Of a stretch of 64,000 nt of DNA, positions 17,701 to 26,700 are shown in pieces. Source of the DNA: Paenibacillus polymyxa M1. GTDB taxonomy: Bacteria; Bacillota; Bacilli; Paenibacillales; Paenibacillaceae. The position numbers and the translations under genes are program-made. The number at the start of each line of letters is the position of its first letter. Within the stretch, counting starts at the first letter, position 1. The stretch covers positions 3,692,501 through 3,756,500 of the forward strand of contig NC_017542.1 in NCBI RefSeq assembly GCF_000237325.1, written 5' to 3'. Below the pieces are notes generated by a model. The model ran no database searches, had not been told where the DNA came from, and saw only the letters and a list, made by a program, of their open reading frames with translations.

Positions 17701-20700
17701 AAGAGAACCATGTTGTCTTCTGATCCGAGTCTCTGATCTCGGGCTGCTTCTCCGCTTTCTTCAAGCTGTCCTTCCATAATCATCATTCTGCTGATCAGCT
17801 CAATGTCTCCTTCTACCACCATCGCTTGATTCGATATGCAGGCTATACTTTGATACAACGCACTAATACCAGTCTCTGTCCTCATCGCAAACATACCTAC
17901 ATTCTGCAAGGCCTTCTCCGTCTCCTGGTCAGGCCGCATTCCGCCTTCTTTCCATAGCGGCCAATTGATCGACAGCGTTTTGCCCATACGCTCCCAGGAG
18001 GATACCAAGGTATTACGATACCAAGCATATGCATCCATGAACGCATTCGCGGTAGCATAGTCAGACTGACCCGCATTTCCGCCCACTCCCGCAGCTGATG
18101 AAAAAAGGATAAAGAAATCTAGGGGCATGTCCTTACTGGCCTGATCCAAATGGGCTAGGCCGGCCACCTTTGGCGCCAGTACTTCCCTAAATTCTGCGCT
18201 CGTCTTTTTGATGATATAGTTATCTTTGATAATTCCAGCACTGTGCAGAATGCCATTAATTCCGCCGTATGCCGTTTGGATGTCCTCAATCAGGCCAACC
18301 ACCGCTTCCTTCTGCGTAACATCCACCTGTCTATATTCCACCTTGGCGCCCAAAGCCTTCAATTCTTCCAATGGGGCCAGCTTGTCCTCGTCCAGCATGG
18401 AACGCCCCGTCAGAATCAGAGTTGCATCCTTGGTCTGACGCGCAATTTCTTTGGCAAAAATAAGACCCAGGCCTTTGGCACCTCCAGTAACCAGATAAAC
18501 TCCATGATCTTTCCATGGAATTTGTGGTATCGACGGCATTTCGACCTTGTTCCAGGCAGGAATCCAACGTTTGCCTTCTACAAACCGGATGCGGCTGTCC
18601 TCTGGACGCCGACTGCTCGATCTTAATATTTCAATGAGTCTTTCATTTTTCTCCATTTCCCCTACTTCAATCAGTTGCCCATAGAACTTTGGGTTCTCCT
18701 TATGAGCTGTTTTGAGTAAGCCGCACAGCCCGGAGAAAAGTAGCTTTTCATTTCCAGACATCATTACAATTTGTACCAACACTTTGCCTTTAGGCTTGTT
18801 AATCAGGATACCTTGTATTTTCTCAAAGACCTGAACAGCATATGTTTCAAAGCGTCGGTCGACCTCCTCCATGCGGGCTTGTAGGGTGATACATTCCGCG
18901 CCTGTCAAGGAAGCCTCGACATGTAACGCAGCTATGGCATCTGTCTCACAAAGTATGACCACATGCCGTTCGTAGTCGGTTGTTATGGTTTCCTCCCCAA
19001 CCGCCTGTTCTTTCCAGAATGGCTGCAGCATCATTGCACCGAGCGGTTGCTCACAAGTCTCCGCTTCCTTGTAGGAGACCCCTTTTATGCGCACACAGAT
19101 TCTGCCTGCCTCGTCGCACAAATCAATGTCAAACTTGTGCGCCCTATGATCAATCTGGTTTCCTCTTCCATGCCGTACCAACGCCCACATGTCGCTCGGA
19201 CACTCCCGAAATATTTGAAGCCTGTCTATCGCAGTCGGCAGTATTTTTTTCCGAGAGTCAATGCCGGTGAACCGCATAATATTTTCATTATTCGAAAGCA
19301 GGTATAACGGCATTTGCAGGGCAGCACTTGTTATGAAGGGATGCACAACAAATAGGCCTTCAGTATTTGCAATACCGGAAGGCAGTGATAGCTTGGCCAG
19401 TACCAAGTCCTGACCTATATAAACTTGCTCAGCGGACTGGAATTCCGAACCGTAGTTAACTTCAATCGTCCGCAGTGCTTCATCGTCTCCCCCATGTGAA
19501 ATACGATCAATGCACTCCATCTGCAAAGCCTGAATATCTAATGTTTCCGTTCTACTTAAAGCCTCCAGCTCGGCACTTCCCTCGCTGTATATGACAGGAT
19601 CGCCTGCTTCGGTTCGTGTGCTGTAAATCTTAAAATCAATTCCACCTTGATCTCCCGGAAAGAGTCCTATATGTATTTCCGGCCGATCTCCTATGACAGG
19701 AGTATGTGTCCATACCATGTCTGTGAGTGTGATGCCTGCCTGACCCTTCTCCTGTACTGTTAACGACTGTTCAACCGCTGCCCGTGCCATTTCAAGACAT
19801 GCTCCATCTGACAGGACAAGTCTTCCGTCAACGACGGAGCTATTCAGATAAAACTCCTGACCGTTAAAGGTTGAGCTAAATCTTTGCTCAGAAAGAACGG
19901 AGGTGTTGTGATGCAGCAAGGGGTGCAGATATGCTGGAGCGACACCAGCGGGCTTTTCTTCATCTACTGATATCCAGTAGCGTTCCCTAGCAAAGGGATA
20001 TGTGGGCAAACTGATGCGGAAAGGCTGGATATCACTGTAGAGTCTGTTCCAGTCAACGTGCACACCCTTGACCCACAATTCCGAAATTCTGCCGTATTTC
20101 TCTGCTAGATTCCAGACATCAAAGGATTCATCCAGCGCTTCTTCCAGCTGAGCTACATCCAAGCTCTCCTTGTCCCGCTTGGCCTGTCCCCGATAAAGCT
20201 GTGCAATATCCCGTCTTCCCCCATTGAATTCCCGCAGTTTGTTCCTAAGTTCCTCTACTGACTGAACGACCACGGCAAGACGCTCATCCATCGCCTCACG
20301 CCCCATTTGCAAGGTGTAAGCCGCATTCACCAGGTCGTTATCTGAGAAGACATTTTTATCAATTGCAGCAGTCAACTGAACAGCCTGCTCTTTCAATGCT
20401 TCATCACTTTTGGCCGACAATATAATGACAACCGGCTTTTGCGGAGTAGAGACAGCCTGTTCTGCCGGAATGTATTCTTCTAGAACGATATGGGCATTAG
20501 ACCCTCCGGCTCCGAAGGAAGATATGCCTGCAATTCTAGGGTATTCCCGTTGCTCGCCGTTTTTCTCCAAAATCGGACGTTTCCATTCAGCAAGTCCCTG
20601 CTGAACTGTAAATGGCGTTTTGGCAAAGTTTATATTGGGGTTCAATTCTTTGGCATGCAGGCTTGGGACAATTTTTCGGTTTTTCATTTGTAGAATAATT

Positions 20701-23672
20701 TTAGCGACTCCCGCAATCCCTGCGGCCGCCTCTAAATGGCCTATGTTTGATTTTACCGAGCCAATCGCACAGAACCCTGTATCCTGTGTATCCTTCTTGA
20801 AAGCCTGGGTAAGTCCGGTAATTTCAATAGGATCACCGAGTTCTGTCCCTGTACCGTGAGCTTCAATATAACTGACTGTTCGAGCATTGACGCCTGCTTT
20901 ATCCAAGGTTTCTCGGATCAATTCTACCTGTGCTACCGGATTAGGCACGGTATACCCGTTTGTTTTTCCGCCATGATTGATACTAGTTGCCCGAATAACC
21001 GCATAAATATGGTCCTTATCGGCAATGGCACGAGATAAAGGTTTGAGCAGCACAACACCCGCACCTTCACCAGGGACAAATCCATTTCCTCCTTCACCAA
21101 AGCTCTTGCACCGTCCCTCTGGCGATAGCATTCGCATTGTGCTTAGAAAAACATAGTTGGAAGGATGAAGATATAAGTTGACTCCTCCTGCAATGGCAAT
21201 CTCGCATTCTCCGTTATGGATATGCTCACAGGCCTCATGGATTGCAGTTAATGACGATGAGCACATGGTATCGACCGAAAAGCTAGGTCCCTTCAGATTC
21301 AAGAGATACGATATTCGATTTGCTACCGAACTGAAGGATGTGCGAGGAAAGATCGGTTTGCCTTGCTCCCACAGCTTGGGTCCGTATAAATTGAAGCCTG
21401 TTGCGGTAATGCCTGCAAAGACGCCGATTCGCCCATTATATTGCGCTGCAAGCTGATCTCTGCTGTATCCAGCATCCTCGAAGGTCTTCCAGCATTCTTC
21501 CAGGAATATCCGCTCCTGAGGGTCCATACTCATAGCTTCCCGAGGAGATATATTGAAGAAAAGAGGATCAAAATCTGCAAAATCCTCCACAAATCCCCCA
21601 GATTTGCTATAGCTTTTGCCCTTCTCCACAGCTTCCTTTATGTTAGGAGAGTAAAATCCTTCCCTCTTCCAGCGATCTGCGGGGATTTCTGTAATACAAT
21701 CTTTGCCCTGTTGTAAATTGCTCCAGTATTCCTCCATATTTTTCGCTTGTGGAAATCGTCCGCTCATGCCAATAATGGCTATTTGTTCGTGTTTTACACT
21801 GCCTGTGTCTATAACTGTCCTACTGGCATGATGGTTTTCTTCCTTTGGCAGAGTCGGCAATGATAATTCGCTATCAGTATGCAAAGATGCGGGAACGAAG
21901 TTTTCTTCCGGCTCCAGCCGTCTTCCAAGTCCTGTCCACCATACGCATTCCTCATAGTAGTCAGCAATAAAATATTCCGCTACCGCTTCCAACGTCTGAT
22001 ATTCAAAAAACAGGGTCATCGAGATTTCACCAAAAACTCCTTGAAGCTTTTGGTTGAGCCTTGTAATCATGATGGAGTCTATGCCGTAGCTCTCCAAAGG
22101 CTCACTGACATCAATCTTTTCAATGCTCAGCTTAGTCACTTCTCCAAACAATACTTTAAGCTGGTGCAAGGTTTTTTCCAGAAGCAGCTCAGGATTTATC
22201 GGTGAAGAAGCTGTCTCTTCAACATATAATTTTTCCTGTGGCTGAGGCTCCAATAGATGCTTCCGCAATCTGGGCAAATCCCCCTCTATCACCAGTACCT
22301 GCTTCTGGCCAGAGGCTAGGCTATCATATAAAGCCTTGACGCCGTTTGCAGTTTGCATGGCCACCATGCCAATACTTTGCCAAACCATCTCCGTTTCGGC
22401 ATCCGCATGCATTCCTCCATCCTTCCAGAGCGGCCAATTGACAGACAGCGTCTGCCCTTTGCGTTCCTTGGAAGAGACGAGGCTGTTTCGATATAAGGCA
22501 TAGGCATCCATAAACGCATTTGCTGCAGCATAATCGGCCTGACCAGGATTGCCCATAATCCCTGCGATGGATGAGAAGAAAATGAAGAAATCAAGGTCTA
22601 GCTCCTTCGTCGCCTGATCCAGGTTGACCAATCCGGCTACTTTGGGAGCCATTACTTCCTTGAACTCTTCCTGCGTCTTATGAATGATAAAACGATCCTG
22701 TATCACCCCTGCACTATGGAGGATGCCATCAAGCCCTCCATGCTCCTCTTGGATCTTTAGGATCAGTTGCGAGACCTCTTCCTTTCGGGATACGTCCGCT
22801 CGTTTGTACTCTACGCGGGCTCCCAGCACCTTCAACTCCTCCAGTATGGTCTGCTTGCCTTCGTCAAGTATTGAACGCCCTACCAGGACTAGCGTAGCTT
22901 CTTGGACTCGCCGGGCGATATCTCTCGCAAAAACAAGTCCTAATCCTCCTGCACCGCCCGTAATCAAATAAATCCCCCGATCTTTCCAGGGCACTCTTCC
23001 CGGAGTTTTAGGGGCTTTCATTTCATTCCAGCTGAGAACCAGACGTTTACCGTTCTCATACTGTATCCTTTTGTCTTTGGGGTATTGGCTGTTCTCTTTT
23101 AATTTCTCAACGATCTCTTCCAAACCTGTAGCTTCCAATTCAACGAATTGCCCTACGATTTTTGGGTTTTCCTTTTCGGCTGTTTGCAGCAATCCCAAAA
23201 GCCCAGCAAAGAGCTGCTGTCCGCTTTGGGAGGAAGCAGCAATCTGTATCAGTACGCTGCCCCTCAAGTTCTCTTTGAGGAGCATTTGCACTTCCGCAAG
23301 CAGTTGAAGGGCATAGCCCTGAAAGCGTTCATCCATGCCGGTTTGACCGGCATGGAGCTTGATGCATCGGGTTCCTTTTAAGAGCGCTTCAATGCTTCGC
23401 TCCGAGATATGATCGAGTTCGCAAAGCACCACCAGATGTTGGCTAAATTCAGGGAGAGTCGCTTTTTGGAGTGCAGCTTGCTCTTTCCATGAAGGCTCAA
23501 GCATAAGAATTCCTGTATTCGCCAGGGCCCCCGCCTCGGCCCCTGCTTTGCTTTGCAGGGTACCGTGTGAAGCCATTTGAGCTTGAACTTGGCGTATTCT
23601 GAAAATAGCCTCCTCTTTCTGCATCCGTCCGCTTTTTACCTCGCCCAGAATATTTTGAAAAAAGTCCTTCAT
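14784..23672 (-). CDS. Trans-AT PKS protein B (2962 aa): KR-ACP / KS-DH0-KR-ACPx3 / degenerate KS
   Basis: This is the last PKS protein of the operon. It starts at MKDFFQNILGEV with GGGAGG upstream. Order, with approximate window positions: N-terminal docking helices (23672-23590); KR (23510-22250), which completes the module begun by the terminal KS of the preceding protein; ACP (22190-21940); active KS with DTMCSSSL (21800-20470); a DH fold whose catalytic His, motif Pro and catalytic Asp are all replaced (19930-19060); KR (19030-17780); three tandem ACPs (17680-16745); and a final KS (16583-15280) in which the nucleophilic Cys is Ser and the first catalytic His is Ala. The protein ends in the post-KS linker (RRIPLPTSPF) with no ACP, thioesterase or condensation domain. 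The KRs carry the Asp of B-type ketoreductases. I infer it adds one hydroxylated extension after its split module, and that release needs another factor or the terminal KS-like domain. Confidence 0.95.
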   Translation of the reverse strand: MKDFFQNILGEVKSGRMQKEEAIFRIRQVQAQMASHGTLQSKAGAEAGALANTGILMLEPSWKEQAALQKATLPEFSQHLVVLCELDHISERSIEALLKGTRCIKLHAGQTGMDERFQGYALQLLAEVQMLLKENLRGSVLIQIAASSQSGQQLFAGLLGLLQTAEKENPKIVGQFVELEATGLEEIVEKLKENSQYPKDKRIQYENGKRLVLSWNEMKAPKTPGRVPWKDRGIYLITGGAGGLGLVFARDIARRVQEATLVLVGRSILDEGKQTILEELKVLGARVEYKRADVSRKEEVSQLILKIQEEHGGLDGILHSAGVIQDRFIIHKTQEEFKEVMAPKVAGLVNLDQATKELDLDFFIFFSSIAGIMGNPGQADYAAANAFMDAYALYRNSLVSSKERKGQTLSVNWPLWKDGGMHADAETEMVWQSIGMVAMQTANGVKALYDSLASGQKQVLVIEGDLPRLRKHLLEPQPQEKLYVEETASSPINPELLLEKTLHQLKVLFGEVTKLSIEKIDVSEPLESYGIDSIMITRLNQKLQGVFGEISMTLFFEYQTLEAVAEYFIADYYEECVWWTGLGRRLEPEENFVPASLHTDSELSLPTLPKEENHHASRTVIDTGSVKHEQIAIIGMSGRFPQAKNMEEYWSNLQQGKDCITEIPADRWKREGFYSPNIKEAVEKGKSYSKSGGFVEDFADFDPLFFNISPREAMSMDPQERIFLEECWKTFEDAGYSRDQLAAQYNGRIGVFAGITATGFNLYGPKLWEQGKPIFPRTSFSSVANRISYLLNLKGPSFSVDTMCSSSLTAIHEACEHIHNGECEIAIAGGVNLYLHPSNYVFLSTMRMLSPEGRCKSFGEGGNGFVPGEGAGVVLLKPLSRAIADKDHIYAVIRATSINHGGKTNGYTVPNPVAQVELIRETLDKAGVNARTVSYIEAHGTGTELGDPIEITGLTQAFKKDTQDTGFCAIGSVKSNIGHLEAAAGIAGVAKIILQMKNRKIVPSLHAKELNPNINFAKTPFTVQQGLAEWKRPILEKNGEQREYPRIAGISSFGAGGSNAHIVLEEYIPAEQAVSTPQKPVVIILSAKSDEALKEQAVQLTAAIDKNVFSDNDLVNAAYTLQMGREAMDERLAVVVQSVEELRNKLREFNGGRRDIAQLYRGQAKRDKESLDVAQLEEALDESFDVWNLAEKYGRISELWVKGVHVDWNRLYSDIQPFRISLPTYPFARERYWISVDEEKPAGVAPAYLHPLLHHNTSVLSEQRFSSTFNGQEFYLNSSVVDGRLVLSDGACLEMARAAVEQSLTVQEKGQAGITLTDMVWTHTPVIGDRPEIHIGLFPGDQGGIDFKIYSTRTEAGDPVIYSEGSAELEALSRTETLDIQALQMECIDRISHGGDDEALRTIEVNYGSEFQSAEQVYIGQDLVLAKLSLPSGIANTEGLFVVHPFITSAALQMPLYLLSNNENIMRFTGIDSRKKILPTAIDRLQIFRECPSDMWALVRHGRGNQIDHRAHKFDIDLCDEAGRICVRIKGVSYKEAETCEQPLGAMMLQPFWKEQAVGEETITTDYERHVVILCETDAIAALHVEASLTGAECITLQARMEEVDRRFETYAVQVFEKIQGILINKPKGKVLVQIVMMSGNEKLLFSGLCGLLKTAHKENPKFYGQLIEVGEMEKNERLIEILRSSSRRPEDSRIRFVEGKRWIPAWNKVEMPSIPQIPWKDHGVYLVTGGAKGLGLIFAKEIARQTKDATLILTGRSMLDEDKLAPLEELKALGAKVEYRQVDVTQKEAVVGLIEDIQTAYGGINGILHSAGIIKDNYIIKKTSAEFREVLAPKVAGLAHLDQASKDMPLDFFILFSSAAGVGGNAGQSDYATANAFMDAYAWYRNTLVSSWERMGKTLSINWPLWKEGGMRPDQETEKALQNVGMFAMRTETGISALYQSIACISNQAMVVEGDIELISRMMIMEGQLEESGEAARDQRLGSEDNMVLFSANKVVSVQDEHLLREKTAHYLKTLLSSSIELPAYRIEEDTPLENYGVDSIKSMELTDQLEKTFDQVSKTIFFEYPNIRSLTEYFLESHRDELIALFGLEQAATVGVKAATATAAMVTELRPGEEQLRDQVTSYLKGLLSSSTGLPEQRIEEDKNLENYGVDSIKSMEITDQLEETFGSLSRTLLFEYPNIRSLTEYFLESHRDELSTLFGLDQVATVSAIADTVSVANETKSLSREGRLRDQTTGYLKGLLSSSTGLPEQRIEEDKNLENYGVDSIKSMEITDQLEETFGSLSRTLLFEYPNIQSLTDYFLESHWDELNALFGAEQELVAGASTKSIGIVEHAKAPSPIFRHSPISSVRVEPKEAVTGTGAMDIAVIGVSGKYPGAENIQEFWRNLQEGKDCITEVPEDRWDHDLYFDKERNKPGKTYCKWGGFLNRINPLDSSYFHLTPHEVSLMDPMEQLFLEMIWSLLESAGYTREVLQKKHQSKVGVYVGATYHKYCDCDTNTDAPRITSFGSVAVANPMSHYFNFQGPSISIDTMSSSSAVAVHMACESLIRGECQIAVAGGGNLLTSPKKYIESSQNNLIGSHEDSRSFADGDGYLPAEGVGAVLLKPLHKAEQDGDCILAVIKSTATNHGGHSNGYTVPNPNVQAQLVEENFLKAGIHPRTVSYVEAAANGSTLGDPIELVALKKSFQKFTDEQHFCAMGSVKSNIGHAEAASGISQLTKTILQLWHRKLVPTIKAEKLNPNLTFSNTPFYLQRELQEWKRPVIELEGEAREFPLRATVSSFGAGGSNVHFILEEYIPSPKEAVQLKGADQTEVVVLSDVNWERLKALASQLLEYVEQQNELCLHDVAFTLQTGREAMKCRTAIVASSREELLTGLRELIESVGKGNEPEGASIPIFIGEGGEDSNTSALLLGKVGEKVSQILLEERNLENIAMYWTQGGRITWEALHEGQAVRRIPLPTSPF
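15280..16583 (-). other. Terminal KS-like domain lacking catalytic Cys and His
   Basis: The domain is a full-length ketosynthase fold, but the usual DTxCSSS reads DTMSSSS (Ser codon AGC at 16074-16076) and EAHGTGT reads EAAANGS (Ala codon at 15672-15674). Only the third residue, in SNIGHAEAA, is kept. It cannot condense by the standard mechanism. No docking domain follows. Confidence 0.88.
16745..17680 (-). repeat. Three tandem ACP domains
   Basis: Three ACPs each carry NYGVDSIKSM, with the phosphopantetheine Ser near 17550, 17211 and 16873. The second and third are almost identical in protein and over long runs of DNA, including their RIEEDKNLENYGVDSI segments, so they are a recent duplication. 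None has the Trp of beta-branching ACPs. Family knowledge: tandem ACPs raise flux through a module or serve modification in trans. Confidence 0.88.
19060..19930 (-). other. Inactive dehydratase domain (DH0)
   Basis: The fold is kept (HPLLHHNTS to the second hot-dog), but where active DHs in this cluster read DHxxxGxxxLPG it reads NSSVVDGRLVLSDG, so the catalytic His and the motif Pro are gone. The second catalytic site reads HPFITSAALQ in place of HPxLMDSALQ, losing the Asp. The beta-hydroxyl made by the KR of this module should stay. Confidence 0.82.
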
Positions 23673-23703
23673 CTTCGATTGCCTCCCAGCATGTAGAAAC
23701 TTC

Positions 23704-26700
23704 TCATTTACGTGTGAATATATTGAAGATTTCGTTGGCAGCCTCATCAACAGACATGGCATCGTTCATCATTTCATCCAAGAGTCTGCCACACAATTGA
23801 TCATCAAAATCTACATTGCTTTCATTTTGCGGCAGTAATGCATGGGCTTTTAATTGATCCTTGCTTTCAGAAGTCCAGTAATGCTCTTTTGCAAATGGAT
23901 AGGTTGGCAAGCTGATACGGCGAGGTACCTTGCCAGTATAAAGTTTGTTCCAATCCAAATTTAGCCCTTTGGCCCACAGCTCCAGAAGCTTTGTATATTT
24001 CCTTTTGGAAATCCAATGTTCAATCAGTTGCTGCAGGTCTTCGTCCCCCGTAAAAATGGACAACGCTTCTTTGTTGCGCTTCACCTGACCTCTATACAGG
24101 TTGAGCATGTGGTGGCGTCCGGCCACAAATTCCTTTAATTTCTCCTCAAGATCTGTGATCGAATCCACAAGCATGGCTAGACGCTCCTCCATCGGTTCGC
24201 GTCCCACCTGGAGCGTATAGGCAATATCCAATATGCTAGCAGAGGATAACTGACCCTGAAGAGCCTCAAGCAATTGTCGTCCTTTTTCCTTAAGCTGCTC
24301 CTCACTCTTGGCTGATAGCACGATCATGGCAGGTCCCTGAGAAGCAGATTCTATTCCTGATGGCTCCTGGACCTCGGGAATATACTCTTCAATCACGATA
24401 TGAGCGTTGGCCCCTCCTGCACCGAAAGACGATATTCCAGCCCGTCTCGGATACTCTTCAGTGATTCCATCCGTTGTAATTACCGGTCTCTTCCATTCTT
24501 CTAGGCTCTGCTGAACGACAAAAGGAGTATTGGTGAAATGAATTTCACGATTCAACTTCCTAGAATGTAAAGATGGTACTAACTGGCGATGCTTAAGCTG
24601 CAACAATATTTTAGTTACTCCTGCAATGCCTGCTGCGCTCTCAGTGTGACCAATATTGGATTTGACCGACCCTATGGCGCAGAACTGCTTGTCTTGTGTG
24701 AATTTCTCAAAAGCCCTGGTCAATCCTGCAATTTCAATAGGATCTCCCAAAGCCGTGCCGGTTCCATGGGCTTCAATATAACTGATGGTTCTTGCATCAA
24801 CATTCGAACGCTGGAGCGCCGCCTCGATCAGCTGAGATTGAGCTTGAGGGCTAGGCACTGTATAACCACTGGTTTTACCTGAAGCATTGAGCATGCTCCC
24901 TTTGATGACACCATAAATATGATCACCGTCTGCAATGGCCTTCTCCAGCGGCTTTAACACGATAGCGCCGACGCCCTCCCCATCAACGAATCCATCCGCT
25001 TGGTCTCCAAACGACTTACATTCGCCACTTTTGGAAAGCATCGTCATTGCTGACAGCTTGATATAGTGGATTGGGTCTACGATCAAATTGACCCCTCCGA
25101 CAATAGCGCACTCGCTGATACCGCTATACAGACTTTCCAAAGCTAGATGGATCGCCGTCAATGAGGAAGAACAAGCGGTATCGATAGTCATACTTGGACC
25201 TTGGAAATCCAAATGATAGGATATCCGATTGGAAATGGAATTGTATTGAGGTCCCAAACCGTAATTCCCATTCATTACGCCCGCAAATACGCCCACTTTT
25301 CGACTCTCACAAAGATTGGCAGGGGTATATCCGGCATCCTCAATACTTGCATATGCGGCTTCCAGAAAGAGCCGTTCTTGCGGGTCCATAGTTTCAGCTT
25401 CTGCAGGAGAAATCTTGAAAAATAGCGGATCAAATAAATCAATTCCATCGATAAAGCCGCCTGATTTCGTATAGATGGTGCCTCGTTTTCCTTTTTCTTC
25501 GTCAAAGTAGGTCTTCCAATCCCAACGGTCTTTCGGAATTTCAGTGATGCAGTTTTTGCCCTCTTTTAGGTTGTTCCAATATTCCTCTACATTACGAGCT
25601 CCTGGATAGCGCCCTGACAAGCCCACAATCGCAACATCTCTGATATTAGAGGAGTGCTCCTTCGGCTTCTCACCTTTGCTGACAGACGGCTTAAGGAAGC
25701 GTCCTTCCCGTACAAAGCTCATTGGGGCCATATCGATTACCTGTGGAGCAGGTACCTCTACCACTCTGGAAGTTTCTTCGCTCATCTCTGTCTCCTTCAT
25801 ACCTACCAGCTTCTTCAACGAATCCCTTTGCGTTTGAAGCAGGTACGCTACCAGATCATCTATGGTGTTGTACTCAAAAAACAGGGTGCTGGCAAAATCC
25901 TCGATGACCTCACGCAAAACATTGGTGATTTGCACAACCAATATCGAGTCGATCCCGTACTCTTCCAGGGCAACCGTAGAGTCGATGCTTCCCGGTTCCA
26001 TTTTTAGTGTTTCGCCAAGTAAATTTTTAAAGTAGGCCGTACTTTTGCTGCGCAGCACATTTTCTGATTCTGCCTGTACTGCCTCTCTTTTGGGCTGAGC
26101 TGATTGTTTCATTGATCCTGCTTCAACAGTCCTATTCTCTATCGATATGGTTTTCTGCTTTGGATGTCGCTTTTGCCGAACCAAGCCATCGCTTTGGGCT
26201 GCAACGATCTGCTGGCCCCAATCATGCGCCTCCTGCGCTGGGAAGAACGCTGTGTGAAAGCCTTCTTTGGCCAATACGCTTTTCCATACGTGAGGATACA
26301 GCCCAGGGCAGCCGGGAATACGCAATTCCGAATCCTCATAAGCCCACCAGCCATCCAGCAATCCGAAGGTAAGATGGGTAAACACACTGCTGCCCATGAG
26401 TTCATTTAACAGAAGCAGGCCGTTGCTTTTCAAAACCGCTTTCGCATTGCGCAATGCCTGGCGGATATCTTTTGCCGTATGAAGTACATTGGCAGCAATG
26501 ACAATATCATATTTACCCGCATCAATACCTTGTCCAGCAATAGGTTCTTCCACATTAAATATTCGATAACTGAGATACGGATTGTCTGGCCCATACTCTT
26601 TTTCTGCGTGCATCAAAAAGGCCTTCGAAATATCGGTATAACAATATTCCTGAATGTGTTTGCGATATGGCCGTAATTTGAGAAATACGGCGCTGCTGGT

